From NCBI RefSeq assembly GCF_040436365.1, contig NZ_AP026369.1:248001-312000 (forward strand): 64,000 bases of DNA, in the 5' to 3' direction. Numbering within the stretch: the first letter of the stretch is position 1; each line of letters starts with the position of its first letter. Below the pieces are notes generated by a model, which worked only from the letters and a program-made list of their open reading frames with translations, made no database searches and was not told the DNA's origin. Source of the stretch: Hydrogenimonas sp. SS33. Lineage in GTDB: Bacteria; Campylobacterota; Campylobacteria; Campylobacterales; Hydrogenimonadaceae. Both the position numbers and the translations under genes were made by a program. Of this stretch, positions 1 to 8,226 are shown piece by piece.

Positions 1-1862
1 TCGGTCAGTTTCTGGATGCCCTTTTCCTGATAGCAGTCGGGGTCGGCCAGGCATTCGTTGATTTCGGCGATGCGGTTTTCGAGCGCATCGATCTCCTCCG
101 GCAGGGCGTCGAGTTCCCGCTGCTCTTTGTAGCTCAGTTTTCTTTTCTTTCTCTGGGCCTGCTTTGCCACCGGCCGGGGTTTCTCCTGTTCCGTTTCGAT
201 CTCGTGTTCGTAGGCTTCCAGGTTTTTGAGCTCCTTTTCGATGGCGAGAAATTCGGAGTAGGGCCGGAAGCTCTCCTCGACGATGCCATGGCCTTTGAAA
301 ATGAAAAGTTTTTTTGCGATCTTGTCCACGAAATAGCGGTCGTGGCTGACGAAAATGAGGGCGCCGGGAAAGTTGAGCAGGTACTCTTCGAGAATGTTGA
401 TGGTGGGAATGTCGAGGTCGTTGGTCGGTTCGTCGAGGATGAGGCAGTCGACCTTTTTAGTAAAGAGCAGGGCCAGGGCGACCCGGTTCTTTTCACCGCC
501 GCTGAGCACGCCGATCTTCTTGTCCAGGTACTCCTTGGGAAAGAGAAAATTTTTCAGGTAGCCGTAGACGTGCATGTTCTTGCCCTGTACGTCGACCCGG
601 TCGCCGCCGTAGGGGCAGAAGGTTTCGATGAGGTTTTTGTCGTCGTCGAGCATCTCCCTGTGCTGGTCGAAATAGCCGATTTTGAAATCACCCCGTTTGA
701 TGACGCCGGCGTCGGGTTTCTCCCGCCCCAGCAGCAGGTGAAGGAAGGTCGATTTTCCGCTGCCGTTCTTGCCGACGATGGCGATGCGGTCTTTCTGGAG
801 GATGCGGTTGGAGAAGTTGTGGATGAGCAGTTTCTCCCCCAGCCGTTTCTCCAGATGCTCGATCTCGAAGAGGACCTTTTTCCGGCTGACCCCCTCTTCG
901 CGGTTGAAGTGGTGTTTCTCCCGCTCCAGTTCCAGTTTGATCTTCCGGATGGCGGCAGGGTTCTTTTTCGCTTTTTCCCGCAGCTCCATGACCCGCTTTT
1001 TGCGCCCCTCGTTGCGTTTGAGCCGTGCTTTGACCCCCCGGCTGAGCCACTCCTCTTCGGCTTTGAGGAGTTTGAGGAGGTTTTCGTGCTCCTTCGCCAT
1101 GGCCTGCAGCAGCTGCTCTTTTTGCTGGAGGTAGCTTTCGTAGCCCCCCTTGAAGCTGCGCAGTTTGTGGTCGTCGATCTCCACGGTGCGCGTGGCGATG
1201 CGGTCGATGAAGTAGCGGTCGTGAGAGATGAGAAGCAGGGTGAAGCGCTCTTTGAGCAGGAGCTCTTCGAGAAATTCGACCATATAGACATCCAGGTGGT
1301 TGGTCGGCTCGTCCAGCATCAGGATGTCCGGCTTTTTCAGAAGCAAAGAGGCCAGCGCCACGCGGCGCTGCTCGCCCCCGCTGAGGAGGTTGACGGGGCG
1401 TTTTTCGTAGGTTTTGAGGTCGAACTCTTTGAGGATGCGTTCGATCTTGTCGTCCAGGTTCCAGGCGTTGTGGTAATCGAGAAAGGCAGTCAGTTTGGCG
1501 TGCTCCTCCAGCAGCGCTCTGTTGTCAAAATCCTCAGCCAGAAGATGGGAGAGCTCTTCGTAGCGGGCTTTGGCGGCCTGGATTTCGGTCAGCTCCTTCT
1601 CGATGGCCTCCCTGACCGTGACGCCCGCCTCGAACACGGGCTGCTGCGGCAGCATCTCGATACGGATGCCCTGACGGACGATGCGCTTGCCGCCATCGGG
1701 TTCGATCTCGCCGGCGACGATCTTCATGAGGGTGCTCTTGCCGCTGCCGTTACGCCCCACGATGACGATGCGTTCGCCCTCGTCGATATGGAAATCGATC
1801 CCTTTGAAAATGATCTGATGTTCGAACTGCTTGTCGACATCCAGGAGGTCTACGAGTGCCAT
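1..1862 (-). CDS. uup: ABC-F family ATPase (Uup-like), 3' end outside window
   Basis: This is a soluble duplicated-ATPase protein of the ABC-F family, which acts on ribosomes or nucleic-acid structures and has no membrane domain. The reading frame starts at ATG 1862 (AAAGGA about 5 nt upstream) and runs off the left edge after about 620 codons. Walker A GRNGSGKST lies at residues 36-44, followed by an LSGGEQRRVALAS signature. A second Walker A GKNGSGKST lies near residue 365. The last visible stretch (KLSYKEQRELDALP, then a predicted coiled coil) matches the Uup-type C-terminal DNA-binding domain, so only a few tens of residues are probably missing. It diverges from the M48 protease gene. The Uup-versus-Ettl assignment is inferred from the C-terminal extension. 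Confidence 0.9.
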   Translation of the reverse strand, partial: MALVDLLDVDKQFEHQIIFKGIDFHIDEGERIVIVGRNGSGKSTLMKIVAGEIEPDGGKRIVRQGIRIEMLPQQPVFEAGVTVREAIEKELTEIQAAKARYEELSHLLAEDFDNRALLEEHAKLTAFLDYHNAWNLDDKIERILKEFDLKTYEKRPVNLLSGGEQRRVALASLLLKKPDILMLDEPTNHLDVYMVEFLEELLLKERFTLLLISHDRYFIDRIATRTVEIDDHKLRSFKGGYESYLQQKEQLLQAMAKEHENLLKLLKAEEEWLSRGVKARLKRNEGRKKRVMELREKAKKNPAAIRKIKLELEREKHHFNREEGVSRKKVLFEIEHLEKRLGEKLLIHNFSNRILQKDRIAIVGKNGSGKSTFLHLLLGREKPDAGVIKRGDFKIGYFDQHREMLDDDKNLIETFCPYGGDRVDVQGKNMHVYGYLKNFLFPKEYLDKKIGVLSGGEKNRVALALLFTKKVDCLILDEPTNDLDIPTINILEEYLLNFPGALIFVSHDRYFVDKIAKKLFIFKGHGIVEESFRPYSEFLAIEKELKNLEAYEHEIETEQEKPRPVAKQAQRKKRKLSYKEQRELDALPEEIDALENRIAEINECLADPDCYQEKGIQKLT

Positions 1863-1928
1863 GGAATCCTTTTCTTATGCGATGCAACTACTTCGTTGTT
1901 TCGGAAATGGATTTTAACCTATCTGGGC

Positions 1929-1934
1929 TATAAT
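1929..1934 (+). promoter_or_regulatory. candidate -10 box upstream of M48 protease gene
   Basis: TATAAT lies 31 nt before the M48 start codon in the 103 bp divergent gap. No good -35 hexamer is seen at 16-18 nt, so the call rests on the -10 box alone. Confidence 0.35.
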
Positions 1935-1965
1935 CCGGCTAATTCAACCGATCGGGGCTATTTTC

Positions 1966-3216
1966 ATGATTCAGGCACTCTCCATTCTCTACTTTCTCTA
2001 TGTTCTCGTCAAGGTTTACATCAGTGTCATGCAGATCGGCTATGTGGCCAGGGCCAAAGATATGCCGCCGGTGCTGATGAAACCGAGCACCTGGATGAAA
2101 TCGGCCCGCTATCTCATATCCACGGAGCGGGTGAAGATCGTCGAGACGCTGGTCGATTACGCCCTCTTCGTCTTCTGGCTCGCCTGGGGCCTGCACTGGC
2201 TCGATACGGTCACCTGGAGCATGGATCCGGTATGGCAGGCGGCGGTGGCCGTCGACATCTTCCTGGTGGTCAACTATGTGGTTGAGCTTCCTTTCACCAT
2301 CTACCAGACCTTCGTCATCGACGAGCGTTTCAAATTCAACCAGATGACACCGGACCTTTTCATCAAAGACCAGCTCAAAAAGGGTGCGCTGACACTTGCG
2401 GTCGCATCGCTGCTGAGTGCGGCGGTCGCCTGGATCATCGTCAACGTGCCGATGTGGTGGTTCGTCAGCTTCCTGCTGATCTTCGCGGTGATCGTTCTGC
2501 TCAACCTTCTCTACCCCACCTTCATCGCGCCGATGTTCAACAGGTTCACCCCCTTGAAAGATGAGAAACTCAAGGCCAAAATCGACGACCTGCTCCAAAA
2601 GAGCGGTTTTCAAAGTGAAGGGGTCTACGTCGTCGACGCCAGCAAGCGTGACAGCCGGCTCAACGCCTACTTCGCGGGGCTTGGCAGGGCGAAGCGGGTG
2701 GTGCTGTTCGACACGCTCATCGAAAAGCTGACGCCCGACGAGATTCTGGCGGTGCTGGGCCATGAACTTGGCCACTTCAAACACCGCGACATCTACAAGA
2801 TGATCGCCATGATGGGCGGCGTCCTCTTCGTCGGTTTCTACATCTTCGGCAACCTCCCCACGTCGCTCTTCATGGAGCTCGGCGTGCGCCAGAGCCCGGC
2901 GATGATCATCATCCTCTTCCTTCTTCTGGTGCCCGTCTTCATCTTCATCTTCATGCCCGTCATCAGTTTCGTCAGCCGAAGCAACGAGTATGCCGCCGAC
3001 CGCTATGCCGCGTCGCAGCGCCCGGCTGCCGACCTGATCAGCGCCCTCAAAAAGTTGGTGGACGAAAACAAGAGCTTCCCCAAATCCCACAAACTGAGCA
3101 TCTTTTTCTACCACTCCCATCCCCCCGTCATCGAACGCCTCAGGGCGCTGGGGGACAAGAGCGTCTGCGACAAAGAGGGCAAAGACGAAGCCCTCAAAGG
3201 CGAATGCTCTCTATGA
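1966..3216 (+). CDS. M48 family metallopeptidase (CAAX prenyl protease 1 / Ste24-like)
   Basis: This is an integral-membrane zinc protease of 416 aa. The zinc motif HELGH is at residues 266-270 (context VLGHELGHFKHRD), and a third-ligand glutamate follows in SNEYAADRYAA, as in Ste24/M48A. Several hydrophobic segments surround the catalytic domain. Bacterial members of this subfamily resemble the eukaryotic CAAX protease but presumably act in membrane-protein quality control, since bacteria lack prenylated CAAX substrates. Its stop overlaps the prmC start (ATGA), so the two genes are probably co-transcribed. The start ATG follows a TATAAT-containing divergent gap. Confidence 0.92.
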   Translation: MIQALSILYFLYVLVKVYISVMQIGYVARAKDMPPVLMKPSTWMKSARYLISTERVKIVETLVDYALFVFWLAWGLHWLDTVTWSMDPVWQAAVAVDIFLVVNYVVELPFTIYQTFVIDERFKFNQMTPDLFIKDQLKKGALTLAVASLLSAAVAWIIVNVPMWWFVSFLLIFAVIVLLNLLYPTFIAPMFNRFTPLKDEKLKAKIDDLLQKSGFQSEGVYVVDASKRDSRLNAYFAGLGRAKRVVLFDTLIEKLTPDEILAVLGHELGHFKHRDIYKMIAMMGGVLFVGFYIFGNLPTSLFMELGVRQSPAMIIILFLLLVPVFIFIFMPVISFVSRSNEYAADRYAASQRPAADLISALKKLVDENKSFPKSHKLSIFFYHSHPPVIERLRALGDKSVCDKEGKDEALKGECSL

Positions 3217-4064
3217 GCGAACCGGACCGGAAGAGCAAAGAAGAGCCAGTGACGGTCGAGTCTGCCCTGCGTCGGGCGGCCCAGGCTCTGGCAACCACCT
3301 CCGAGCGCCCCAGGCTCGAGGCGGAGATACTGATGGCGCACCACCTTCAAAAAGAGCGTATCTGGCTCCATACCCATGGCGACGAACCCGTGACGGACCC
3401 GGAAGGGTACGAAGCGCTGGTGGTGCGCCGCAGCAGAAGCGAACCCATCGAATACATCACCGGCAGGGTCTCTTTTTACGATACCTGGCTGGAAGTGGGG
3501 GAGGGGGTGTTGATCGCCCGCCCCGAAACGGAACTTCTGGTCGACAGGGCGGCGGAGGTCATCGAAAAGGAGAGGGTCGAAAGGCTCTGCGAAATCGGCG
3601 TCGGAAGCGGGGCGGTGAGCATCGCTCTGGCGAGAAAGTTCCCCGGCTTGAAGATCGTTGCGACGGATATCTCCGAAAAAGCGCTCGCCTATGCCCGCCG
3701 CAACATCGCGGCCCACGGGCTGCAGGAACGGATCGAAACCCGCCATACCGACCTGATGGAAGGGGTCGACGGGCCTTTTGAAATGGTCGTCTCCAACCCC
3801 CCTTACATCAGCGAAGACTACCTCCTCCCCCATTCGGTCCGCTACGAACCGCACAACGCCCTCGTCGGCGGCACCCGGGGTGACGAACTGCTCAAAAAGA
3901 TCATCCTCACGGCCAAAGAGCGGAAGATTCCCCATCTTCTTTGCGAAATGGGGTACGACCAGAGAGAGGCGATTGCGGATTTTTGCCGGGAACAGGGCCT
4001 GGAGACGCCCCACTTTTACAAAGATCTGGCGGGGTTGGACAGAGGTTTCTATCTTCGGTTGTAG
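3213..4064 (+). CDS. prmC: peptide chain release factor N5-glutamine methyltransferase
   Basis: PrmC/HemK methylates the GGQ glutamine of release factors RF1 and RF2 using S-adenosylmethionine. The protein has 283 aa from ATG 3213, which forms an ATGA overlap with the upstream protease stop; an in-frame ATG at 3204 is a less likely start. An N-terminal helical domain is followed by the Rossmann SAM site (CEIGVGSGAVSIALA) and the diagnostic substrate motif NPPY at 195-198. Length and motifs are normal for the family. Confidence 0.95.
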   Translation: MSEPDRKSKEEPVTVESALRRAAQALATTSERPRLEAEILMAHHLQKERIWLHTHGDEPVTDPEGYEALVVRRSRSEPIEYITGRVSFYDTWLEVGEGVLIARPETELLVDRAAEVIEKERVERLCEIGVGSGAVSIALARKFPGLKIVATDISEKALAYARRNIAAHGLQERIETRHTDLMEGVDGPFEMVVSNPPYISEDYLLPHSVRYEPHNALVGGTRGDELLKKIILTAKERKIPHLLCEMGYDQREAIADFCREQGLETPHFYKDLAGLDRGFYLRL

Positions 4065-4140
4065 CTCCGTCTCCTTTTTGTGACGGAAATGGGATAAAAT
4101 TAGCTATAGGGCACCTCTAAAACAAGTAAGGACGAAAAAG

Positions 4141-5511
4141 ATGCATTTCAGTGAAATTCTCATTATCGGCGGCGGCCCCGCCGCCATGGTAGCGGCCGGA
4201 ACCGCCCGCCAGTACTATCCCGAAAAGTCGGTCACCGTTTTGAAGAAGACGAAGGATTCGCTGGTTCCCTGCGGTATCCCCTATCTCTTCGGGACGATGC
4301 TCGATTCGGTCGAAGATGACATGATCCCTTGCGGTGACATGGCTAAAAAGATGGGGACCACTCTTCTGCACGAAGAGGCGACCGCCATCGATTTCGATAC
4401 CAAAACCGTCACCTGCGCCAGCGGGGAGAGCTACCGCTACGACAAACTGATCATCGCCACCGGCTCCGTGCCGAAAATTCCCACCCAGATCGCCAATATC
4501 GGTGCGAAAGGGGTGTTCCATGTCCCCAAAGACCCCGACTATATCCGAAAGATGCATGCCGCCCTGCAGACGAAAGAGCGCATCGTCGTCATCGGCACCG
4601 GATTCATCGGCGTCGAAGTGGCCAACGAACTGAGAGATGCAGGCAAAGAGGTCGCCATTGTCGGGTCGAGAATTCTCAAACACTCCTTCGACCCGGAAGT
4701 GAGCGGCTACATGGAGGAGATCATCGAGAAAAAAGGGATCAAGCGCTACATGAATCGCCGGACCGCCGAGATCCTCGTCAATGAAAACGGCGAAACGGCG
4801 GGAGTCCGTTTCGAAGATGGGGAGAAGGTCGCGTGCGATGCCGTGGTTCTGGCCACCGGTTACCGCCCCAATACGGAACTGGCCAAAAAGAGCGGCCTCT
4901 CCATGCGCCAGGGTGATACGATCTACGTGGACGAGTATATGCGAACGACCCGGCCCGATGTCTTCGCCATCGGCGACTGCGCCGAGAAGCGGCACTTCAT
5001 CACCAAACGCACCATTCCGATCATGCTCGCTTCCACCGCCACGGCGGAAGCGCGCCTGGCGGTCGCCAACCTCTACAGCATCAACCTGGTCAAATCTTTC
5101 TCAGGGACCATCGCCATCTTCTCCACTGTCGTCGGCGATACCTGTTTCGGCTCCGCCGGCATCACCGAAGAGGATGCCAGGAAGCAGAAGATCGATATCG
5201 TCTCTACCGTCGTCAAGGTGGCCGACAAGCATCCCGCCAAACTACCCAATACCCACGAACAGGCGGTCAAGCTCATCGCAAGCCGCGCGACGGCCCAGAT
5301 TATCGGAGCGCAGGTCGTCGGCGGAACGGATATCGGGGAGATGATCAACATTCTCGGCGTCATCATCGAAAACCGCATGACGGCATTCGACCTGCTGGGG
5401 CTGCAGGTGGCGACCCATCCCCTGCTCACCTCCGCCCCGACCACCTATCCCATCGTCATGGCGGCGCAGAATATCGCGGCCATGCACATTTCCGGCGGCA
5501 GCAACGCATAA
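4141..5511 (+). CDS. FAD-dependent pyridine nucleotide-disulfide oxidoreductase (CoA-disulfide reductase / NADH:sulfur reductase-like)
   Basis: This 456 aa flavoprotein has an N-terminal FAD-binding dinucleotide fold (ILIIGGGPAAMVAA), a second NAD(P)H-binding fold (IVVIGTGFIGVEVANEL), the FAD motif DVFAIGDCAE, and a C-terminal dimerisation domain. A single candidate redox cysteine, Cys44, sits in VPCGIPY. This is the arrangement of CoA-disulfide reductases, NADH oxidases and NADH-dependent sulfur reductases, rather than the CxxxxC of lipoamide dehydrogenase. In a sulfur-metabolising Campylobacterota a role in persulfide or CoA-disulfide reduction is plausible, but the substrate cannot be read from sequence. 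It appears monocistronic; the start ATG follows AAGGACGAAAAAG. Confidence 0.88.
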   Translation: MHFSEILIIGGGPAAMVAAGTARQYYPEKSVTVLKKTKDSLVPCGIPYLFGTMLDSVEDDMIPCGDMAKKMGTTLLHEEATAIDFDTKTVTCASGESYRYDKLIIATGSVPKIPTQIANIGAKGVFHVPKDPDYIRKMHAALQTKERIVVIGTGFIGVEVANELRDAGKEVAIVGSRILKHSFDPEVSGYMEEIIEKKGIKRYMNRRTAEILVNENGETAGVRFEDGEKVACDAVVLATGYRPNTELAKKSGLSMRQGDTIYVDEYMRTTRPDVFAIGDCAEKRHFITKRTIPIMLASTATAEARLAVANLYSINLVKSFSGTIAIFSTVVGDTCFGSAGITEEDARKQKIDIVSTVVKVADKHPAKLPNTHEQAVKLIASRATAQIIGAQVVGGTDIGEMINILGVIIENRMTAFDLLGLQVATHPLLTSAPTTYPIVMAAQNIAAMHISGGSNA

Positions 5512-5610
5512 GATCTATTACGAAAAAAGTCACGGCATTTTTTTAGGGGGAACCTATTTCCCTTAGGTGCCAGTCCTGGCCAAAACATTTCAGACAAGGA
5601 AAAATCGACT

Positions 5611-6126
5611 ATGCAACCATCTTCGAACATACCCAAATCGCCCATCGAACTCTCCATGCCCAAGAAGCTCTGGATTCCCTACCTCATTCTTCTGGGTATA
5701 ACGCTGGGTGCGGGGCTTTGTGCCGGCGTTTTCGCCGCGCCGGTGATTTTTCATGCCGACGACCTTCTGGGGGGCGGGGTGCTGACCCACTACCAGGAGG
5801 GGCTTATCATGACCAAAGTCTTTTTGAAGATGAACTGGCTGGTCAACCTCACCTGTGCACTTATCCTGGTGGTGGAGGGGTACCACTTTCTGCGTTTCTG
5901 GCGGGATCAGATTACCTTTTACAGCGCCTTCGTGACGGTCTGGACCGGATTCATGTTCACCCTCTACTACACGCCCCAGATCGTCCAGTTTCAGCAGGAG
6001 GGGGAGTCGATCCTCACCAACGACCTTTTCCAAAAGACCCACATGATGTCTGAGTGGGACTTCAAGATCTTTGTGGTAGCATTGACGGTACTTTTGGGAC
6101 GGTATCTCTACCGCAAAATCGCATAA
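5611..6126 (+). CDS. DUF4149-like integral membrane protein
   Basis: This is a 171 aa hydrophobic protein with about four predicted membrane segments (the first around residues 18-40, then roughly 65-85, 95-120 and 145-165). The glycine/alanine-rich first segment (ITLGAGLCAGVFAAPVIF) followed by a hydrophilic loop resembles DUF4149/TMEM205-type proteins common in Campylobacterota. No catalytic residues or cofactor motifs are visible and the function is unknown. It sits 37 bp upstream of an orphan MlaF-type ATPase on the same strand, so the two may be co-transcribed, although DUF4149 is not an MlaE permease. The assignment is by recalled family resemblance. Confidence 0.75.
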   Translation: MQPSSNIPKSPIELSMPKKLWIPYLILLGITLGAGLCAGVFAAPVIFHADDLLGGGVLTHYQEGLIMTKVFLKMNWLVNLTCALILVVEGYHFLRFWRDQITFYSAFVTVWTGFMFTLYYTPQIVQFQQEGESILTNDLFQKTHMMSEWDFKIFVVALTVLLGRYLYRKIA

Positions 6127-6163
6127 CCGTCCGCCCGACTTCACGACCAAGGCGACAGACTCC

Positions 6164-6925
6164 ATGATCGAGATCAAAGGTTTGAAAAAACGTTTCGGCC
6201 CCAAAGAGGTGCTCAAAGGGGTCGACCTGACCATTCCGGAAGGGAAGACGACCGTCATTCTGGGCCTCTCCGGAGGCGGAAAATCGACGATCATCAAACA
6301 TATCGTCGGCCTTCTCAAACCCGACGAGGGGGAGATCTGGGTCGACGGCGAAGAGGTCGGCCATGCCGACGAAGAGACGATTCGCCGCATCCGGAAAAAG
6401 GTCGGGTTTCTCTTTCAAAGCGGGGCGCTTTTTGACAGTATGAATGTTTACGAAAATGTCGCCTTCCCCCTCAGGGAACATACGAAGATGAAAGAGAAGG
6501 AGATCAGAGAGCGTGTCGTCGAGTGCCTGGAGATGGTGGCACTCAAACCCAAAGAGGTCCTGAACCTCTTCCCCGACGAACTTTCGGGCGGTATGCGCAA
6601 ACGGGTGGGGTTGGCCAGAACCATCGTGCTGGGCCCCGGGACTATCCTCTACGACGAGCCCACCAGCGGACTCGACCCTATCACCAGCGACATGATCTCC
6701 CAGATGATCATCCATCTCAAAAACGAACTGGGCGTCACCTCCGTCCTCATCTCCCATGACATCAAAGAGAGCTTCAAATGCGGCGACTATTTCGCCATGC
6801 TCTATGACGGCAAAATCATCGAATTCGGCGATGCCGAACACTTCCGCACGACGAGCAACCCCTACGTCCGCCAATTCCTCGACGGCAAAAGCGAAGGCCC
6901 CATCAAGTTTCAGGAAAAGAAGTAA
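6164..6925 (+). CDS. MlaF-type ABC transporter ATP-binding protein (orphan copy)
   Basis: This is a 253 aa ABC ATPase of the Mla/Mce lipid-transport subfamily. Walker A is GLSGGGKST, the region after the Q-loop reads FQSGALFDSMNVYENV (a stretch typical of MlaF), the signature is LSGGMRKRVGLAR, and Walker B leads into DEPTSGLDP. No MlaE permease or MCE-domain protein is adjacent, whereas a complete MlaE-F-D set with its own ATPase lies at 25.4-28.4 kb. It may serve a permease encoded elsewhere. It is followed by ftsZ in convergent orientation. Confidence 0.9.
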   Translation: MIEIKGLKKRFGPKEVLKGVDLTIPEGKTTVILGLSGGGKSTIIKHIVGLLKPDEGEIWVDGEEVGHADEETIRRIRKKVGFLFQSGALFDSMNVYENVAFPLREHTKMKEKEIRERVVECLEMVALKPKEVLNLFPDELSGGMRKRVGLARTIVLGPGTILYDEPTSGLDPITSDMISQMIIHLKNELGVTSVLISHDIKESFKCGDYFAMLYDGKIIEFGDAEHFRTTSNPYVRQFLDGKSEGPIKFQEKK

Positions 6926-6940
6926 TTTAAGAGAGCGGGT

Positions 6941-6957
6941 CCGTGTGTTCCACACGG
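6941..6957 (+). terminator. hairpin after mlaF-like gene
   Basis: CCGTGTG-TTC-CACACGG forms a perfect 7 bp stem 16 nt after the stop codon. It is followed by only a short T-containing tract (TTAGGTCTTTTG), so it is a weak intrinsic terminator candidate. Confidence 0.4.
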
Positions 6958-7010
6958 CTTAGGTCTTTTGTGGTCTTTCGATTGGGGGATTGTTCTGAGA
7001 TTGTATAATT

Positions 7011-7024
7011 CCCGCCGAAGCGGG
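7011..7024 (-). terminator. UUCG-tetraloop hairpin after ftsZ
   Basis: Read on the minus strand this is CCCGC-TTCG-GCGGG, a stem closed by a stable UUCG-type loop, 28 nt beyond the ftsZ stop and followed by AATTATAC. It is a plausible end of the ppiD-like/ftsA/ftsZ transcript, but the U-tract is weak. Confidence 0.45.
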
Positions 7025-7052
7025 AGAGGAAGGAGAGGGGGAGCCCGGCGGC

Positions 7053-8213
7053 TCAATCCATCTGGTTGCGCATCCAGGTGGGGATGTCGAGGATATCTTC
7101 GTTTTCGTAGCCGCCGACCACTTTGACGCGGGGCGTACTGACGGGAATGTCGCCTTCCGACTCTTTTTCCGGTGTCATCAGCGTAATCTGCTGCTTTTTC
7201 GCCTCCTGCGTTGCACCGTTGTGCTGTTGAACCTCTTCCGCACTTTCGAAGCCCGTGGCGACGATGGTGATCTTGACTTCGTCAGGCGCGAGAGATTCGT
7301 CGGTGGTGGTACCGAAGATGACATGGGCCTCTTCGTCCGCATTGTCTTCGACAATACCCATCGCTTCGCTGATTTCGAGAATCGGATACTCGGGGTGGAT
7401 ATGGAAATGGACCAGCACGCCCATTGCCCCTTTGATATCCATGTTGTCCAGCAGGGGTGATTCGATGGCGTTTTTGATCGCCTCGTAGGCGGCACTCTGT
7501 CCGGTCGCTTCACCGACACCCATCAGGGCGAGGCCGCGGTGGCTCATGACGGTGTTGACGTCGGCGAAGTCGAGGTTGATGTCGTGCTCCCCTTTGGAGA
7601 CGATGACGTTGCTGATGCCGCTGACGGCGCGGGCGAGAATGTTGTCGACCATCCGGAAACTCTCTTTGATGCCCAGATTCTTCTCGACGATGCTCAGGAG
7701 TTTCTCGTTGGGGATGACGATGATGGAGTCGCTCTCTTTCTTGAGCTGTTCAAGGCCCGCTTCCGCCAGTTTCATCCGCCTCCGGCCTTCAAAACGGAAA
7801 GGCTTGGTCACGACCGATACGGTCAGGGCGCCTATCTCTTTGGCGGCCTGGGCGATGACGGGGGCCGCACCCGTCCCGGTTCCGCCGCCGAGACCCGACG
7901 AGACGAAGACGATGTCGGCGCCGTCGAGCACCTCTTTGATGGTCTCGTAACTCTCCATCGCCGACTCCTGGCCCACTTCCGGTTTCATTCCGGCACCCAA
8001 GCCCTTGGTAAGGCGCTCACCAAGTTGAATTTTATAAGGGGCTTTGGAACTTTCCAGCGCCTGGGCGTCGGTGTTGGCGACGATCAGGTCGATGCCTTCG
8101 ATGCCCTGGTTGATCATATGGTTGATCATGTTGCCGCCGCCGCCGCCGACACCGATCGCCTTGATTTTCGCTCCCGTGACCGTCGTCGCCTCTTCTATCG
8201 TAAAACCTGCCAT
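7053..8213 (-). CDS. ftsZ: cell division protein FtsZ
   Basis: This is the tubulin-like GTPase that forms the Z-ring at midcell. The protein has 386 aa. The GTP-binding T3 region GVGGGGGN is near residue 21, and the tubulin signature GGGTGTG is at 109-115. The synergy residues for GTP hydrolysis are in the NLDFADV stretch. The C-terminal tail LDIPTWMRNQMD contains the short conserved peptide that binds FtsA. The ATG start has AAGGAG about 6 nt upstream. It lies 13 bp after ftsA, the classical order. Confidence 0.98.
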   Translation of the reverse strand: MAGFTIEEATTVTGAKIKAIGVGGGGGNMINHMINQGIEGIDLIVANTDAQALESSKAPYKIQLGERLTKGLGAGMKPEVGQESAMESYETIKEVLDGADIVFVSSGLGGGTGTGAAPVIAQAAKEIGALTVSVVTKPFRFEGRRRMKLAEAGLEQLKKESDSIIVIPNEKLLSIVEKNLGIKESFRMVDNILARAVSGISNVIVSKGEHDINLDFADVNTVMSHRGLALMGVGEATGQSAAYEAIKNAIESPLLDNMDIKGAMGVLVHFHIHPEYPILEISEAMGIVEDNADEEAHVIFGTTTDESLAPDEVKITIVATGFESAEEVQQHNGATQEAKKQQITLMTPEKESEGDIPVSTPRVKVVGGYENEDILDIPTWMRNQMD

Positions 8214-8226
8214 GTTTCTCTCCTTC

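Noticed and set aside
204-2285. 693-codon open frame on the plus strand over the ABC-F gene
   Set aside because: It is the antisense shadow of GC-rich codons; its translation is low-complexity (runs of Val, Phe, Asp) while the minus frame has all ABC-F motifs.
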